Positions 9,372-17,830 of a stretch of 39,691 nucleotides of DNA are shown here, one piece after another. The DNA comes from JBHGBM01 sp041946965. GTDB taxonomy: Bacteria; Acidobacteriota; Terriglobia; Bryobacterales; Bryobacteraceae. Position numbers and translations under genes: made by a program. The stretch spans positions 1 to 39,691 of the forward strand of contig JBHGBM010000050.1 in NCBI GenBank assembly GCA_041946965.1, read 5' to 3'. The stretch's first letter is position 1, and every line of letters starts with the position of its first letter. The notes beneath the pieces were generated by a model that searched no databases, was not told where the DNA came from, and saw nothing but the letters and a program-made list of their open reading frames with translations.

Positions 9372-10613
9372 CTACTCAGTATAGCGTTTGAAGATCAGGC
9401 TTCCGTTGGTTCCGCCGAACCCGAAGGAGTTGGAAAGGGCATATTCCATACGCATCGGCCGCGCCTGGTTGGGGACGTAGTCGAGGTCGCAATCGGGGTC
9501 CGGCGTCTCGTAGTTGATGGTCGGCGGCGCGATCTGGTCGCGGATGGCCAGCACCGTGATGCCGGCTTCCAGGCCGCCGGCGCCGCCCAGCAGGTGCCCG
9601 GTCATGGATTTCGTCGAGCTGACGGCCACCTTGTAGGCGTGATCGCCGAAGCAGCGCTTCACGCCCATGGTTTCGGCCCGGTCGCCCACATCGGTGGAAG
9701 TGCCGTGCGCGTTGATGTAATCGATCTGCTCGGGCGCGAGACCGGCGTCCTTGAGGGCCGCGCGCATCACCCGGAAAGCGCCGTCGCCGTCCTCCGGCGG
9801 CGCGGTCACATGGAAGGCGTCCGCGCTCATGCCGTACCCGGCCAATTCGGCCAGAATCCGTGCGCCGCGCGCCTTGGCGTGCTCCAGTTCCTCCAACACC
9901 AGAATGCCCGAGCCTTCGCCCACCACGAAGCCGTCGCGGTTCTTGTCCCAGGGGCGCGAGGCGCGCTCCGGTTCGTCGTTGCGCGTGGAGAGCGCGCGCA
10001 TGGCGGCGAACCCGCCGATCCCCATGGGGGTGATGCAGGCCTCCGTACCGCCGCAGATCATGACATCGGCATCGCCGCGCTCGATGATCCGCGCCGAGTC
10101 GCCGATGGAGTGGGCGCTGGTGGTGCAGGCCGTAGCCGTGGCCGAGTTCGGTCCCTTCGCGCCAAAGCGGATGGAGACGTGCCCGGAGGCCAGGTTCACG
10201 ATGCTGGCCGGGATGAAGAACGGAGAGATGCGCCGCGGTCCGTGCTCCAGCAACGTCTGGTGCTCACGCTCGATGACTTCAAACCCGCCGATGCCGCTGC
10301 CGATGTAAACGCCCACGCGCTCGGCCTCTTCCGGGGTCACCTTCAATCCGGACGCCGCCATCGCGCTCTCGGAGGCCGCGATGGCGAACTGGATGAAGCG
10401 CCCCATCTTCTTGACCTCCTTCTTCTCGATGTACTTCTGCGGTTCGAAGCCCTTGACCTGTCCCGCAATCCGGCAGGAAAACGCAGACGCGTCAAACGCC
10501 GTGATGGGTCCGATGCCGCTTTTGCCGGCAAGAAGGGCCTGCCACGACTCTTCGGTCGAAAGGCCGAGGGGCGTCAGCAGACCGACGCCTGTTACGACGA
10601 CTCTACGGGACAA
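9372..10613 (-). CDS. fabF: Beta-ketoacyl-ACP synthase II
   Basis: It condenses malonyl-ACP with acyl-ACP in fatty-acid elongation. The 413-residue protein has the thiolase-fold start RRVVVTGVGLLTPLGLS, the nucleophile cysteine in SATATACTTSAHSIGDS, the first catalytic histidine in YINAHGTSTDVGDRAET, and the lysine-histidine region STKSMTGHLLGGAGGLEA, with the closing NSFGFGGTNGSLIF. All catalytic residues are present. The gene follows acpP by 35 bases, the usual acpP-fabF order, but continues into etfBA rather than into rnc. Confidence 0.97.
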   Translation of the reverse strand: MSRRVVVTGVGLLTPLGLSTEESWQALLAGKSGIGPITAFDASAFSCRIAGQVKGFEPQKYIEKKEVKKMGRFIQFAIAASESAMAASGLKVTPEEAERVGVYIGSGIGGFEVIEREHQTLLEHGPRRISPFFIPASIVNLASGHVSIRFGAKGPNSATATACTTSAHSIGDSARIIERGDADVMICGGTEACITPMGIGGFAAMRALSTRNDEPERASRPWDKNRDGFVVGEGSGILVLEELEHAKARGARILAELAGYGMSADAFHVTAPPEDGDGAFRVMRAALKDAGLAPEQIDYINAHGTSTDVGDRAETMGVKRCFGDHAYKVAVSSTKSMTGHLLGGAGGLEAGITVLAIRDQIAPPTINYETPDPDCDLDYVPNQARPMRMEYALSNSFGFGGTNGSLIFKRYTE

Positions 10614-10648
10614 ACCGATACTCCTGGGATTGGGAGACCACCGGACGG

Positions 10649-10891
10649 CTACTTCTTGGAGGCCTTGTTTTCGATGTAGTCGATGGCGTCCTTCACGGTG
10701 TTGATCTTCTCGGCATCCTCATCGGGGATCTCGAGTTCGAACTGTTCTTCAAAGGCCATCACCAGCTCGACGATATCCAGCGAATCCGCGCCGAGGTCGT
10801 CCACAAAGGAGGCGTTGAGGTCCACCTGGCTCTCATCCACGCCAAGCTGTTCGACGATAATCTGCTTCACCTTATCTGCAACTGCTGCCAT
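10649..10891 (-). CDS. acpP: Acyl carrier protein
   Basis: An 80-residue acidic helical protein carrying the growing acyl chain. The phosphopantetheine attachment site is Ser37 in DDLGADSLDIVELVMAFEE. The ATG is preceded by a strong AGGAGG Shine-Dalgarno sequence (complement of 10896-10901). It is the first gene of the acpP-fabF-etfB-etfA operon. Confidence 0.98.
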   Translation of the reverse strand: MAAVADKVKQIIVEQLGVDESQVDLNASFVDDLGADSLDIVELVMAFEEQFELEIPDEDAEKINTVKDAIDYIENKASKK

Positions 10892-10921
10892 GATTCCTCC
10901 TGGATTTTCCGGAACGCCACG

Positions 10922-10951
10922 ATTCTAGCTACTTTGCGCCGTATTCCGCAA
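10922..10951 (-). promoter_or_regulatory. Promoter of acpP-fabF-etfBA
   Basis: On the minus strand TTGCGG (10946-10951) and TAGAAT (10922-10927) are 18 bases apart. Transcription should start near 10915, leaving a leader of about 24 bases that holds the AGGAGG ribosome site of acpP. Confidence 0.6.
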
Positions 10952-10980
10952 GTGACTGTTAAAAGAAAGGTTCTGCTCCG

Positions 10981-12819
10981 TCACCGCGACAGAAACAGGG
11001 CGTCGTGCGGCGGCAGCGTCACCGGACCGCTCACCGCCTGTCCGTTGTTCACCGCCGGGTCCTGCCCCGGCGAGCCGCGCAGGCGCCGGTACGTTCCCGC
11101 CAACGGAAACGTGTAGGGCCGCGGGCCGGGGTTGGCAAGCACCAGGCCGTGCTCGAATTCGCGATAGACCGCGTCGGCGTGGGCGTAGGCCCGGATGGCG
11201 GTAATCTCAACCGGCGCGCCATCTTCCACCTCGATTTCGAGCGCGCCACCCTTCCAGTCCGGAAACGCGTAGACATACTCGAATTCCCGCTGGTTGACCC
11301 AGGCGAGCGAGCGCGCCGGGCCTACGTAGATGCCTGTGGCCGCGGGCGCTTTGGCGCGGAACGCCAGCACGAGGTCCGGCATGGCGGGCGGCAGGTTCGC
11401 GATCCGCACGCCCGTCTTGGTGCGTTCCACGCGCGCGCGGCCGCGGAGCAGATCGGGCTGCCGGAGCGCCAGCCGCACGGCCGGCCCCAGCGGCTTCCCC
11501 AGCCACCCGGGACGATGTTCCCGCCCCGCCCAAAGCTCGTCCCAGACGCCGTAGCGTTCGCCGGGTTCGGGCTTCGGCGCGTTCGAATAGCAGATTGCGG
11601 AATCCGTGAACACGGCGCCCGCAAAGACCAGCCGGTCGATCGAGAAGGGCACCTCCGCGGCCTTGCGCACCCCCGGGGTCTCCGCCGGCGCGTTGAACTT
11701 GTGGTTGACATAGCTGAACGCCGGCGGGCGCGAGTTCGCCGCCCAGAAGGCCTGCCGGTTCATGCCGCCCGACCAGTCCCGCACTTCGAAATCGGTCAGG
11801 GCGGGCCAGCCTTCGGCCTCGATGCCATTCAGAAGGCCGAACGAGCGCTGGTTGTTGGGATTCCAGCCGTCCGCCATGATGAGCCGCCGCTCCCCCAGCG
11901 CGCCGCCCAGTTTCCTCAGGAACGCGGTTACCCCAGCGGCGTAGGAGCGGGCATCGGCCAGGATGCGGCGGCCTCCCCGCGGGCTCGTGTTGAGGGTGTG
12001 TTTGAGGACGTCGAACTCCAGCCCGTCGAAAGCCGCCAGCGGGCCGTTGAACTTCTCCACCAGGTCGGCCACAAGCACGTCCGCGCAGTTGCGCCCGGCC
12101 GGGTCGCGCGGGCAATCGAGCGAGTAGTTATACGCCCACATCAGGTTCGATTTTTCGCCCCAGGGACCTTCGTAGACATGCGCAGCCGCCCAGGCGCGTC
12201 CGGCGGCAAAAGCGCGCGGCGCGGTCCCGTACATGCCTCGCCGCACCCGGATGACACCGGCCTTCACGTCCACCGAAACCAGCTTCACCTGTTCGGCGCG
12301 ACTCCAGTCGGGCTTGCCGCCGGCCGATTCGCAGAGCACGACGTCCTCGGCGGAACGCTGGTAGCGGCCGATACCGGTGCGAAACAGGCGCGCGTCGCTC
12401 ACCCGGATTTCCGTCTCGCCCGCTTCGGCGGGAACCCCGGTGAGCACCTGCGCTCCGTTGTAATAGAGCCAGTGGCCGGCGAAGAACTTGCCCTGCTGAT
12501 CGAGCGGGTCGCGCGCGTTGCCGTTGTAGTGCAGCAGCACGAGTTGCTCCGGGTGCCGCTGCTTGAAGCGGGTGAAGAACTCGATGTTGCGCAGCGAGCG
12601 GCCCGGGACCTCTTCCTCGAGGACTTTGCCCTCGATGCCCATCAGCCGCTCGAAGGTCTTCTCCCAGTCCTCATACGAAATGCGGTCGTTGGCGGCCATG
12701 CTTTCGGTGGAGCGGAAGAAGAAGGCGCGCGGCCATCCGCCGCTCAGGATGCGCAGCGATCCGGGACCGGCCGGGGCGGCGAGCGCCACGCCCAGCCAGA
12801 GAATGGCGAAGTGGTACAT
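10981..12819 (-). CDS. Secreted protein of unknown family, possible glycoside-hydrolase-like TIM barrel
   Basis: A 612-residue product with a signal peptide (MYHFAILWLGVALAAPAGPG). I do not recognise a named family. The middle contains barrel-strand-like segments with acidic ends, FDGLEFDVLK and RRLIMADGWNPNNQ, and aromatic-rich stretches such as NLMWAYNYSLDC that are common in secreted carbohydrate-active enzymes. The C-terminal 150 residues look like beta-sandwich modules (TGIYVGPARSLAWVNQREFE, YTFPLAGTYRRLRG). It lies 72 bases downstream of a GH20-type gene on the same strand but has its own promoter-like element, so it may be co-regulated with glycan breakdown. The function is not assigned. 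Confidence 0.7.
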   Translation of the reverse strand: MYHFAILWLGVALAAPAGPGSLRILSGGWPRAFFFRSTESMAANDRISYEDWEKTFERLMGIEGKVLEEEVPGRSLRNIEFFTRFKQRHPEQLVLLHYNGNARDPLDQQGKFFAGHWLYYNGAQVLTGVPAEAGETEIRVSDARLFRTGIGRYQRSAEDVVLCESAGGKPDWSRAEQVKLVSVDVKAGVIRVRRGMYGTAPRAFAAGRAWAAAHVYEGPWGEKSNLMWAYNYSLDCPRDPAGRNCADVLVADLVEKFNGPLAAFDGLEFDVLKHTLNTSPRGGRRILADARSYAAGVTAFLRKLGGALGERRLIMADGWNPNNQRSFGLLNGIEAEGWPALTDFEVRDWSGGMNRQAFWAANSRPPAFSYVNHKFNAPAETPGVRKAAEVPFSIDRLVFAGAVFTDSAICYSNAPKPEPGERYGVWDELWAGREHRPGWLGKPLGPAVRLALRQPDLLRGRARVERTKTGVRIANLPPAMPDLVLAFRAKAPAATGIYVGPARSLAWVNQREFEYVYAFPDWKGGALEIEVEDGAPVEITAIRAYAHADAVYREFEHGLVLANPGPRPYTFPLAGTYRRLRGSPGQDPAVNNGQAVSGPVTLPPHDALFLSR

Positions 12820-12830
12820 AGCTATCCGCT

Positions 12831-12860
12831 ATATTCGGAGCATGCGGGCGCGGATTGCAA
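12831..12860 (-). promoter_or_regulatory. Candidate promoter of the 612-residue secreted protein
   Basis: On the minus strand TTGCAA (12855-12860) and GAATAT (12831-12836) are 18 bases apart. The predicted start point near 12824 leaves a leader of only about 5 bases before the ATG at 12819, with no Shine-Dalgarno sequence. Confidence 0.35.
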
Positions 12861-12891
12861 CCGCGGCTGCGCGAGCTTCAAATCTACCGGA

Positions 12892-15033
12892 CTACTCTTC
12901 CAACCGGGCCTCACCTAACCCCTTCACCGGGATCTTGTGCAGCGCGGCGTAGGCGTGGATGACCGTCGAAAGATCCTTGGCCCACTTCTCCAGACCTATG
13001 CTGCGCTCGGGCGCCGCCATGAAGCCGAGATCCGGGGTGCGGTCGGCCCAGTGGTCCTTGGTGTCGTCGAGAATGTGCACGAACTTGCGCCCGCCCACCG
13101 ACCGGCCCTTGGGGAAGCGGCTCTTCTCGTAGACCGCCGTAAGGCCGGCAAAGATCTCTTCGCCCTGTTTTCTCAGGTTCTCCACGGCGTTGTGCGCCGC
13201 CACCATATGGCCCACGGCGATGCGCGGCTCGCTCTGGCGCGCGGTTTCGAGGCGCTTTTCGGCGTCCGCCAGCCCCGCCAGCAGGCGCCAGTGATGTCCC
13301 ATGAAGTTCGCCAGCGCGAGATAGACCTCCAGGTTGTAGTGATTGCGGTCCACGCGGCCCAGGTTGTCGTGGAGCGCCAGCACGCAACGCTCGTTCTCCG
13401 GAATGCGCTCGCGGGCCTCGGCGATGAACTTCGCGTACTTCTCGCCGAACACCGGCTTCAACGCGAGGTCCGGCATGGCGGGCAGCGCCGGTGCGGCCAG
13501 GGTCATATCGCGGCGCTCGGTGCCCCGGCCCTTGCCGTAGGAGTTGCCGTAGCCCGGCCCGCGCACCCGCGAGGTCACACGGTCCCAGGTTCGCCCCCAG
13601 CCCTGCGCCTGCTGCTGGAGCATGCGGTAGACGTCGATCATTCCCTGCGCGCGCGGTCCATAGTAAAGCCGCATGAACTCCGCGATGTGCTGCGGCACCG
13701 GCGCGGCGCCCGGGTTCCACGCGTATTGCGCCACCGCGGACCAGCCCAGCCAGAAGGTCTCGTTGTGCAGCCCGGAATCATCCCATGCCGCGCCGAACGC
13801 GCCTATAGGATTGCCCTGCCAGTGGCGCCCGTGCGCGATGGAGGCGGCCGCCTGCGGCAGGCGCGAAAAGTGATCGGGAAACAGGAACTCACCGCCCTGC
13901 ATGGAGACGTAGGCGAGCTGCCGCATTCCGAGTTTCTTCTCGATGGGGATGTACTCCGGCTCTCCAATGACGCCGTCGATCACGTCCGGCGGGATCATGC
14001 TCACGTGCTGGGGAAGCAGCGGGTATTCGGCCCAGACCAGGATGCGCCGGCCCTGCCTGGCGAGGTGCTCGCGCGCGCGGCGCACGAACTCGACCCACGC
14101 CAGGCTGCGGTTTTCGGGTGTGTACGGGCGGCAGCCCTCGATGCCCGCGTAGTAGACCTCGTCGGTGGAGACGAAGAAATACTTCACTCCCCGGTTGGCC
14201 TTGATCACGTCGTCGTACATCGAGAAGATCAGGTCATAGGTGCGCGGGTCGCAAAGCTTGCTCTGGTAGTTATTGCCGTCCGCGCGCAGGTGCGCGAACT
14301 CGGGATGCTTCAGGACGTACGCCATGTGGGCGGGCGACTGGATCTCCGGCACTACCTGGATGAAGCGCTCCAGCGCGTAATCCGTGATCTCCTGCAACTC
14401 GGCCGTGGTGAAGGCCCCCGGCGCGCCAATCACGGGGTGCGACGGGTATTCGAACTTGTCTTCCAGCTCGAACCCGATCATGTTGGCTTTGAAGCGCGCC
14501 GCCCAGTCGATGTATCGCTTGAGGGTCGAAATACGGTCCTGGTGGTGCTTGGTATCCCAGTGGAGAAAACGAAGTTCCAGAGCGGGCCAGTCCTCGATGA
14601 CGCCGGCCGGCAGCACCGTGCGCCCGTCCTCGGTCTTCATCAATTGCAGCAGCGTCTGCACGCCGTAGAACAGCCCCGCGTCGCCGTTGCCGGTGATCTC
14701 GATGGCGGCGTCGGAGATGCTGAGCCGGTATCCCTGCTCGTTTCCTGCGGCGACGGCGCCCGGCGCAACCGCCAGCCGCACGGCCTTGCCGCCCGCCCTC
14801 AGGTCGATATGGTGGAACTCCGCGGCGTCTTTCAGCAGCGTGCGCGCGGCAATGTGGTTTTCACCCACCCGGCCCGCATCCAGCCGCCATCCGGCGCCGA
14901 AGGCGACATCGCCTCCCGCCAGCCGCACGTTGCGAGGCGTGGGCACCGCGGTATATCCCCGGAGCCACAGTTCGGTAGCGTTTTGCGCGGGCGCTGCGCC
15001 GGCGCAGAGCATCAGTAAAAGCGCGATCCGCAT
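12892..15033 (-). CDS. Secreted GH20-family beta-N-acetylhexosaminidase-like protein
   Basis: The 713-residue protein starts with a signal peptide (MRIALLLMLCAGAAPAQ). An N-terminal GH20b-type domain (LRGYTAVPTPRNVRLAGGDV to GNGDAGLFYGVQTLLQLM) leads to the catalytic barrel, which opens with DWPALELRFLHWDTKHH. The Asp-Glu catalytic pair of GH20 is D291-E292 in FFVSTDEVYYAG. After the barrel a helical C-terminal region of about 200 residues is unlike classic hexosaminidases, so the substrate may differ; beta-linked N-acetylhexosamine is inferred from family only. The frame is open upstream to 15075, but ATG 15033 gives a clean signal peptide and sits just after a perfect TATAAT box. Confidence 0.82.
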   Translation of the reverse strand: MRIALLLMLCAGAAPAQNATELWLRGYTAVPTPRNVRLAGGDVAFGAGWRLDAGRVGENHIAARTLLKDAAEFHHIDLRAGGKAVRLAVAPGAVAAGNEQGYRLSISDAAIEITGNGDAGLFYGVQTLLQLMKTEDGRTVLPAGVIEDWPALELRFLHWDTKHHQDRISTLKRYIDWAARFKANMIGFELEDKFEYPSHPVIGAPGAFTTAELQEITDYALERFIQVVPEIQSPAHMAYVLKHPEFAHLRADGNNYQSKLCDPRTYDLIFSMYDDVIKANRGVKYFFVSTDEVYYAGIEGCRPYTPENRSLAWVEFVRRAREHLARQGRRILVWAEYPLLPQHVSMIPPDVIDGVIGEPEYIPIEKKLGMRQLAYVSMQGGEFLFPDHFSRLPQAAASIAHGRHWQGNPIGAFGAAWDDSGLHNETFWLGWSAVAQYAWNPGAAPVPQHIAEFMRLYYGPRAQGMIDVYRMLQQQAQGWGRTWDRVTSRVRGPGYGNSYGKGRGTERRDMTLAAPALPAMPDLALKPVFGEKYAKFIAEARERIPENERCVLALHDNLGRVDRNHYNLEVYLALANFMGHHWRLLAGLADAEKRLETARQSEPRIAVGHMVAAHNAVENLRKQGEEIFAGLTAVYEKSRFPKGRSVGGRKFVHILDDTKDHWADRTPDLGFMAAPERSIGLEKWAKDLSTVIHAYAALHKIPVKGLGEARLEE

Positions 15034-15042
15034 TTGGGACCG

Positions 15043-15048
15043 ATTATA
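15043..15048 (-). promoter_or_regulatory. Perfect -10 box of the GH20 gene
   Basis: TATAAT on the minus strand ends 9 bases before the ATG at 15033, so the mRNA should begin about 3 bases before the start codon. The -35 region 17 bases upstream (GAACGT) is weak. This indicates a leaderless transcript. Confidence 0.45.
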
Positions 15049-15084
15049 GCCGACACCCCGGTGGAACGTTCCCACGAAAAATCA

Positions 15085-15090
15085 TAAACT
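15085..15090 (+). promoter_or_regulatory. Candidate -10 box of the cyclophilin gene
   Basis: TAAACT lies 7 bases before the ATG at 15098, again predicting a start point at or next to the start codon. No good -35 is seen. The two divergent -10 boxes (this one and 15043-15048) are 36 bases apart, so the two promoters may interfere. Confidence 0.3.
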
Positions 15091-15097
15091 TGTGCTG

Positions 15098-15841
15098 ATG
15101 ACCAAGCACCGTTTCTTTCTCAGCGTTACTGCCGCCGCGTTCGCGATCATGCTCGGAGCCTGTTCCAGCCAGCCACCCGCCAAAGAGGCGGAAAAGGAGC
15201 GCGCCGCCTCGCAGCCGCCCGCCGCCGAGCAGCAGAAGCCGCCAGAGCCGACGGCCGAGGCCAAACCCGCCGAGGCCGCCAAGCCCGCTGAAGCCGCCAA
15301 GGCGGCCGAGAAGGCCAAGCCAAAGGCCAAGGCCGGCAACGTCTTCCGCGTCAGGATGGACACCACCGCCGGGCCGATCGTCGTCGAAGTGCACCGCGAC
15401 TGGGCGCCCATAGGGGCACAGCGCTTCGAGGACCTGGTTAACGACGGCTACTACACCGGCGCGCGCTTCTTCCGCGTGGTGCCGAACTTCATCGTGCAGT
15501 GGGGACTCGCCGGCGACCCGGCAAAAACCAGAAAATGGGACCGGCCCATCAAGGACGATCCGGTGTTGCAGACCAACCGCGAGGGCAGCGTGACGTTCGC
15601 CACCGCCGGGCCCAACACCCGCACGGCGCAGCTCTTCATCAACCTGCGCAGCAACCAGTCGCTCGACAGCCAGGGTTTCTCGCCCTTCGGCATGGTGGTT
15701 GAGGGGATGGACAACGTGCGCAAGATCTACGCCGGCTATGGGGAACAGCCCGACCAGGGGGCCATCACGGCGCGCGGCAACGCCTACCTCACCGCCAGTT
15801 TCCCGAAGCTGGACTATATCAAGAGCGCCAGGATCGAGTAG
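15098..15841 (+). CDS. Peptidyl-prolyl cis-trans isomerase (cyclophilin type), lipoprotein
   Basis: It speeds cis-trans isomerisation of proline bonds, here in the periplasm. The N-terminus is a lipoprotein signal with lipobox LGAC (C22). Residues of about 25-80 are a low-complexity Ala/Lys/Pro/Glu linker with imperfect AEAAKP-type repeats. The cyclophilin domain follows: DTTAGPIVVEVHRDWAP, then YYTGARFFRVVPNFIVQWG, carrying the catalytic Arg and the Phe and Gln of the active site, and ATAGPNTRTAQLFINL and GFSPFGMVVEGMDNV. The total is 247 residues. GTG 15092 is an alternative start, but ATG 15098 is better placed after the -10 box. miaB follows after 29 bases. Confidence 0.9.
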   Translation: MTKHRFFLSVTAAAFAIMLGACSSQPPAKEAEKERAASQPPAAEQQKPPEPTAEAKPAEAAKPAEAAKAAEKAKPKAKAGNVFRVRMDTTAGPIVVEVHRDWAPIGAQRFEDLVNDGYYTGARFFRVVPNFIVQWGLAGDPAKTRKWDRPIKDDPVLQTNREGSVTFATAGPNTRTAQLFINLRSNQSLDSQGFSPFGMVVEGMDNVRKIYAGYGEQPDQGAITARGNAYLTASFPKLDYIKSARIE

Positions 15842-15870
15842 CGGCCCATTCCCAGGTAAAATAGGACTAA

Positions 15871-17199
15871 GTGCCTGGGAAGAAGTTTTACATCGAAACC
15901 TTCGGCTGCCAGATGAATGTCCACGACTCCGAAAAGGTCGTGGGCACGCTCATTTCGCAGGGCTATACGCCGGCCGGCTCGCCCGAGGAAGCCGACCTGG
16001 TTCTGTACAACACCTGCTCCATCCGCGACAAGGCGGAGCAAAAGGTATTCAGCCGCCTATCGCAGTTCAGGCGCGGCGGCAACGGGAAGCTCTTCGGCGT
16101 GCTGGGCTGCGTGGCGCAGCAGGAGGGGGAGCGGATCTTCGAGCGCGCGCCGCACGTCAGCCTGGTGTGCGGGTCGGCCAGCTATTCCCGGCTGGCGGAA
16201 ATGCTGGCCGAACTGGAGCGCGGCAACCGGCGTGTGGCGGGCCTGGATCTCGATACCGGGGAGACCTTCGAAACCCCCATGACGCGGCGCGACAACCCGC
16301 ACCGCGCTTATATCACGATCATCGAGGGCTGCGACAAGAATTGCGCCTATTGCGTGGTGCCCTTCACGCGCGGCCGGGAGCGCAGCCGGCCCTCCGGGTC
16401 CATCCTGGAAGAGACGCGGCAGTTGGCCGATTCCGGCTACACCGAAATCCAATTGCTGGGGCAGAACGTAAACAGCTACCGCGATCCCTCGCCGGCCGGT
16501 TTGAATTTCGCCGGCCTGCTGGCCCGCGTCGGCGAAGTGGCGGGCATCCGCCGCGTGCGTTTCACCACCTCGCACCCGCGCGACTTCACGCGCGACATCG
16601 TGGATGCGATCGGCGCCAATCCGGTGCTCTGCAACCAGGTTCACCTGCCGGTGCAATCCGGCTCGGACCGCGTGCTGGCCGCCATGGACCGCCTTTACAC
16701 ACGCGAGGAATACCTGGAACGCGTGGCATGGCTGAAGGCTTCGCCGCGCGATATTTCGCTCTCCACCGACATCATCGTGGGCTTCCCCGGCGAAACCGCG
16801 GAGGACTTCGACGAGACCCTCTCGCTGCTGGACGAGGTCGAGTATGACGCCATGTTCAGCTTCCGCTACTCGCCGCGGCCGAACACCGCCGCGCTGGCAT
16901 TCGGCGACCACGTTCCCGAAGACGAGAAGGCCCGCCGCTTGATGACGCTCAACGAGCGGCAGCGCGCCATTCAGGTCCGCCGCAATACCGCGCTCATCGG
17001 CACGGTGCAGGAGGTCCTGGTGGAGGGCCGTAACCCCGCCCTTAATCAGTGGATCGGGCGCACCTCCCAGAACCGCATCCTGAACTTCGCCCACCCGGGC
17101 TCGAACGGCGATTCGCTGGTGGGACGGTATCTTCCCGTGCGGGTCACGCGCGCGGGCCCCAATTCTCTGGTGGGTGAGAGCGCCGCCAGTGTGCTGTAA
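15871..17199 (+). CDS. miaB: tRNA-2-methylthio-N6-dimethylallyladenosine synthase
   Basis: A radical-SAM methylthiotransferase that adds the 2-methylthio group to i6A37 of tRNA. The UPF0004 domain carries the auxiliary cluster cysteines C13 (ETFGCQMN), C49 (YNTCSIRDKA) and C80 (GVLGCVAQ). The radical-SAM motif is C154-D-K-N-C158-A-Y-C161. A C-terminal TRAM domain is present (VLVEGRNPALNQWIGRT). At 442 residues the length is normal, and the CSIRDKAE motif is specific to MiaB rather than RimO or MtaB. Translation starts at GTG 15871. A TAAAAT box at 15857-15862 lies so close that this mRNA could also be leaderless. Confidence 0.96.
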   Translation: MPGKKFYIETFGCQMNVHDSEKVVGTLISQGYTPAGSPEEADLVLYNTCSIRDKAEQKVFSRLSQFRRGGNGKLFGVLGCVAQQEGERIFERAPHVSLVCGSASYSRLAEMLAELERGNRRVAGLDLDTGETFETPMTRRDNPHRAYITIIEGCDKNCAYCVVPFTRGRERSRPSGSILEETRQLADSGYTEIQLLGQNVNSYRDPSPAGLNFAGLLARVGEVAGIRRVRFTTSHPRDFTRDIVDAIGANPVLCNQVHLPVQSGSDRVLAAMDRLYTREEYLERVAWLKASPRDISLSTDIIVGFPGETAEDFDETLSLLDEVEYDAMFSFRYSPRPNTAALAFGDHVPEDEKARRLMTLNERQRAIQVRRNTALIGTVQEVLVEGRNPALNQWIGRTSQNRILNFAHPGSNGDSLVGRYLPVRVTRAGPNSLVGESAASVL

Positions 17200-17217
17200 T
17201 TGAGGGGGAGAGTTGCG

Positions 17218-17703
17218 ATGGAAGTCGAGATGAAAATCCGCGGGCTGATGATGGACCCGGTCACCAACATGCCGATCGTCGTCCTCAAGGACGTCAACGG
17301 CAACACCGTGCTGCCCATCTGGGTGGGCATCTACGAGGCCAACGCCATCGCGCTCGAGATCGAAAAGGTCTCCACGCCGCGGCCCATGACCCACGACCTG
17401 ATCCGCACCCTGCTGCTCGGCCTCGAAACGCAGGTGCAAAAAGTGGTGGTAAGCGAACTGAAGGACGACACGTTTTTCGCCCTGATCTGGCTGGAGCGCG
17501 ACGGCGAGGTCATCAGCGTGGATTCGCGCCCCAGCGACGCGCTGGCGCTGGCCCTGCGTCTGGATTGCCCCATTTACGTCGAGGACGCCGTGCTCAAGTC
17601 CTCCAAGCTGGCGGCCACCGTCTCCGACAAGGTGAACAACGAGGAACTGCGACGCTGGCTCGAGGGCCTTAATGATGAGGACCTGGGCCGCTACAAGATG
17701 TAA
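17218..17703 (+). CDS. Bifunctional nuclease family protein (DUF151)
   Basis: A 161-residue member of the DUF151/BFN family: MEVEMKIRGLMMDPVTNMPI, VLPIWVGIYEANAIALEIEK, RPMTHDLIRTLLLGLE and ISVDSRPSDALALALRLDCP are all characteristic. Homologues were described as nucleases or found beside tRNA-modification and DNA-repair genes, but the bacterial role is poorly defined. ATG 17218 is preferred over TTG 17200 because GAGGGGGA at 17202-17209 is a well-placed ribosome site for it. It lies 18 bases after miaB and is presumably co-transcribed with it. Confidence 0.92.
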   Translation: MEVEMKIRGLMMDPVTNMPIVVLKDVNGNTVLPIWVGIYEANAIALEIEKVSTPRPMTHDLIRTLLLGLETQVQKVVVSELKDDTFFALIWLERDGEVISVDSRPSDALALALRLDCPIYVEDAVLKSSKLAATVSDKVNNEELRRWLEGLNDEDLGRYKM

Positions 17704-17777
17704 CGGGCCTGCCGCAAGACCCCTGTATCCATTGTGTTACAAGGTTGAACTATAGTCGGCCGCGCGCCAATTCGGAC

Positions 17778-17807
17778 TTGCCGCTTCCGGCCCGGCGCGT
17801 TTATACT
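17778..17807 (+). promoter_or_regulatory. Promoter of the 88-residue protein gene
   Basis: TTGCCG (17778-17783) and TATACT (17802-17807) are 18 bases apart. Transcription should begin near 17814, about 17 bases before ATG 17831. No clear Shine-Dalgarno sequence is visible. Confidence 0.45.
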
Positions 17808-17830
17808 AGCAATTTCGTTAACCGTGTTTT

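Noticed and set aside
12937..15018. 693-residue plus-strand open frame
   Set aside because: Shadow of the GH20-type gene, whose catalytic D-E pair and signal peptide are on the minus strand.
15092..15097. GTG start for the cyclophilin gene
   Set aside because: It would fall upstream of the predicted transcription start; ATG 15098 gives the same lipoprotein signal.
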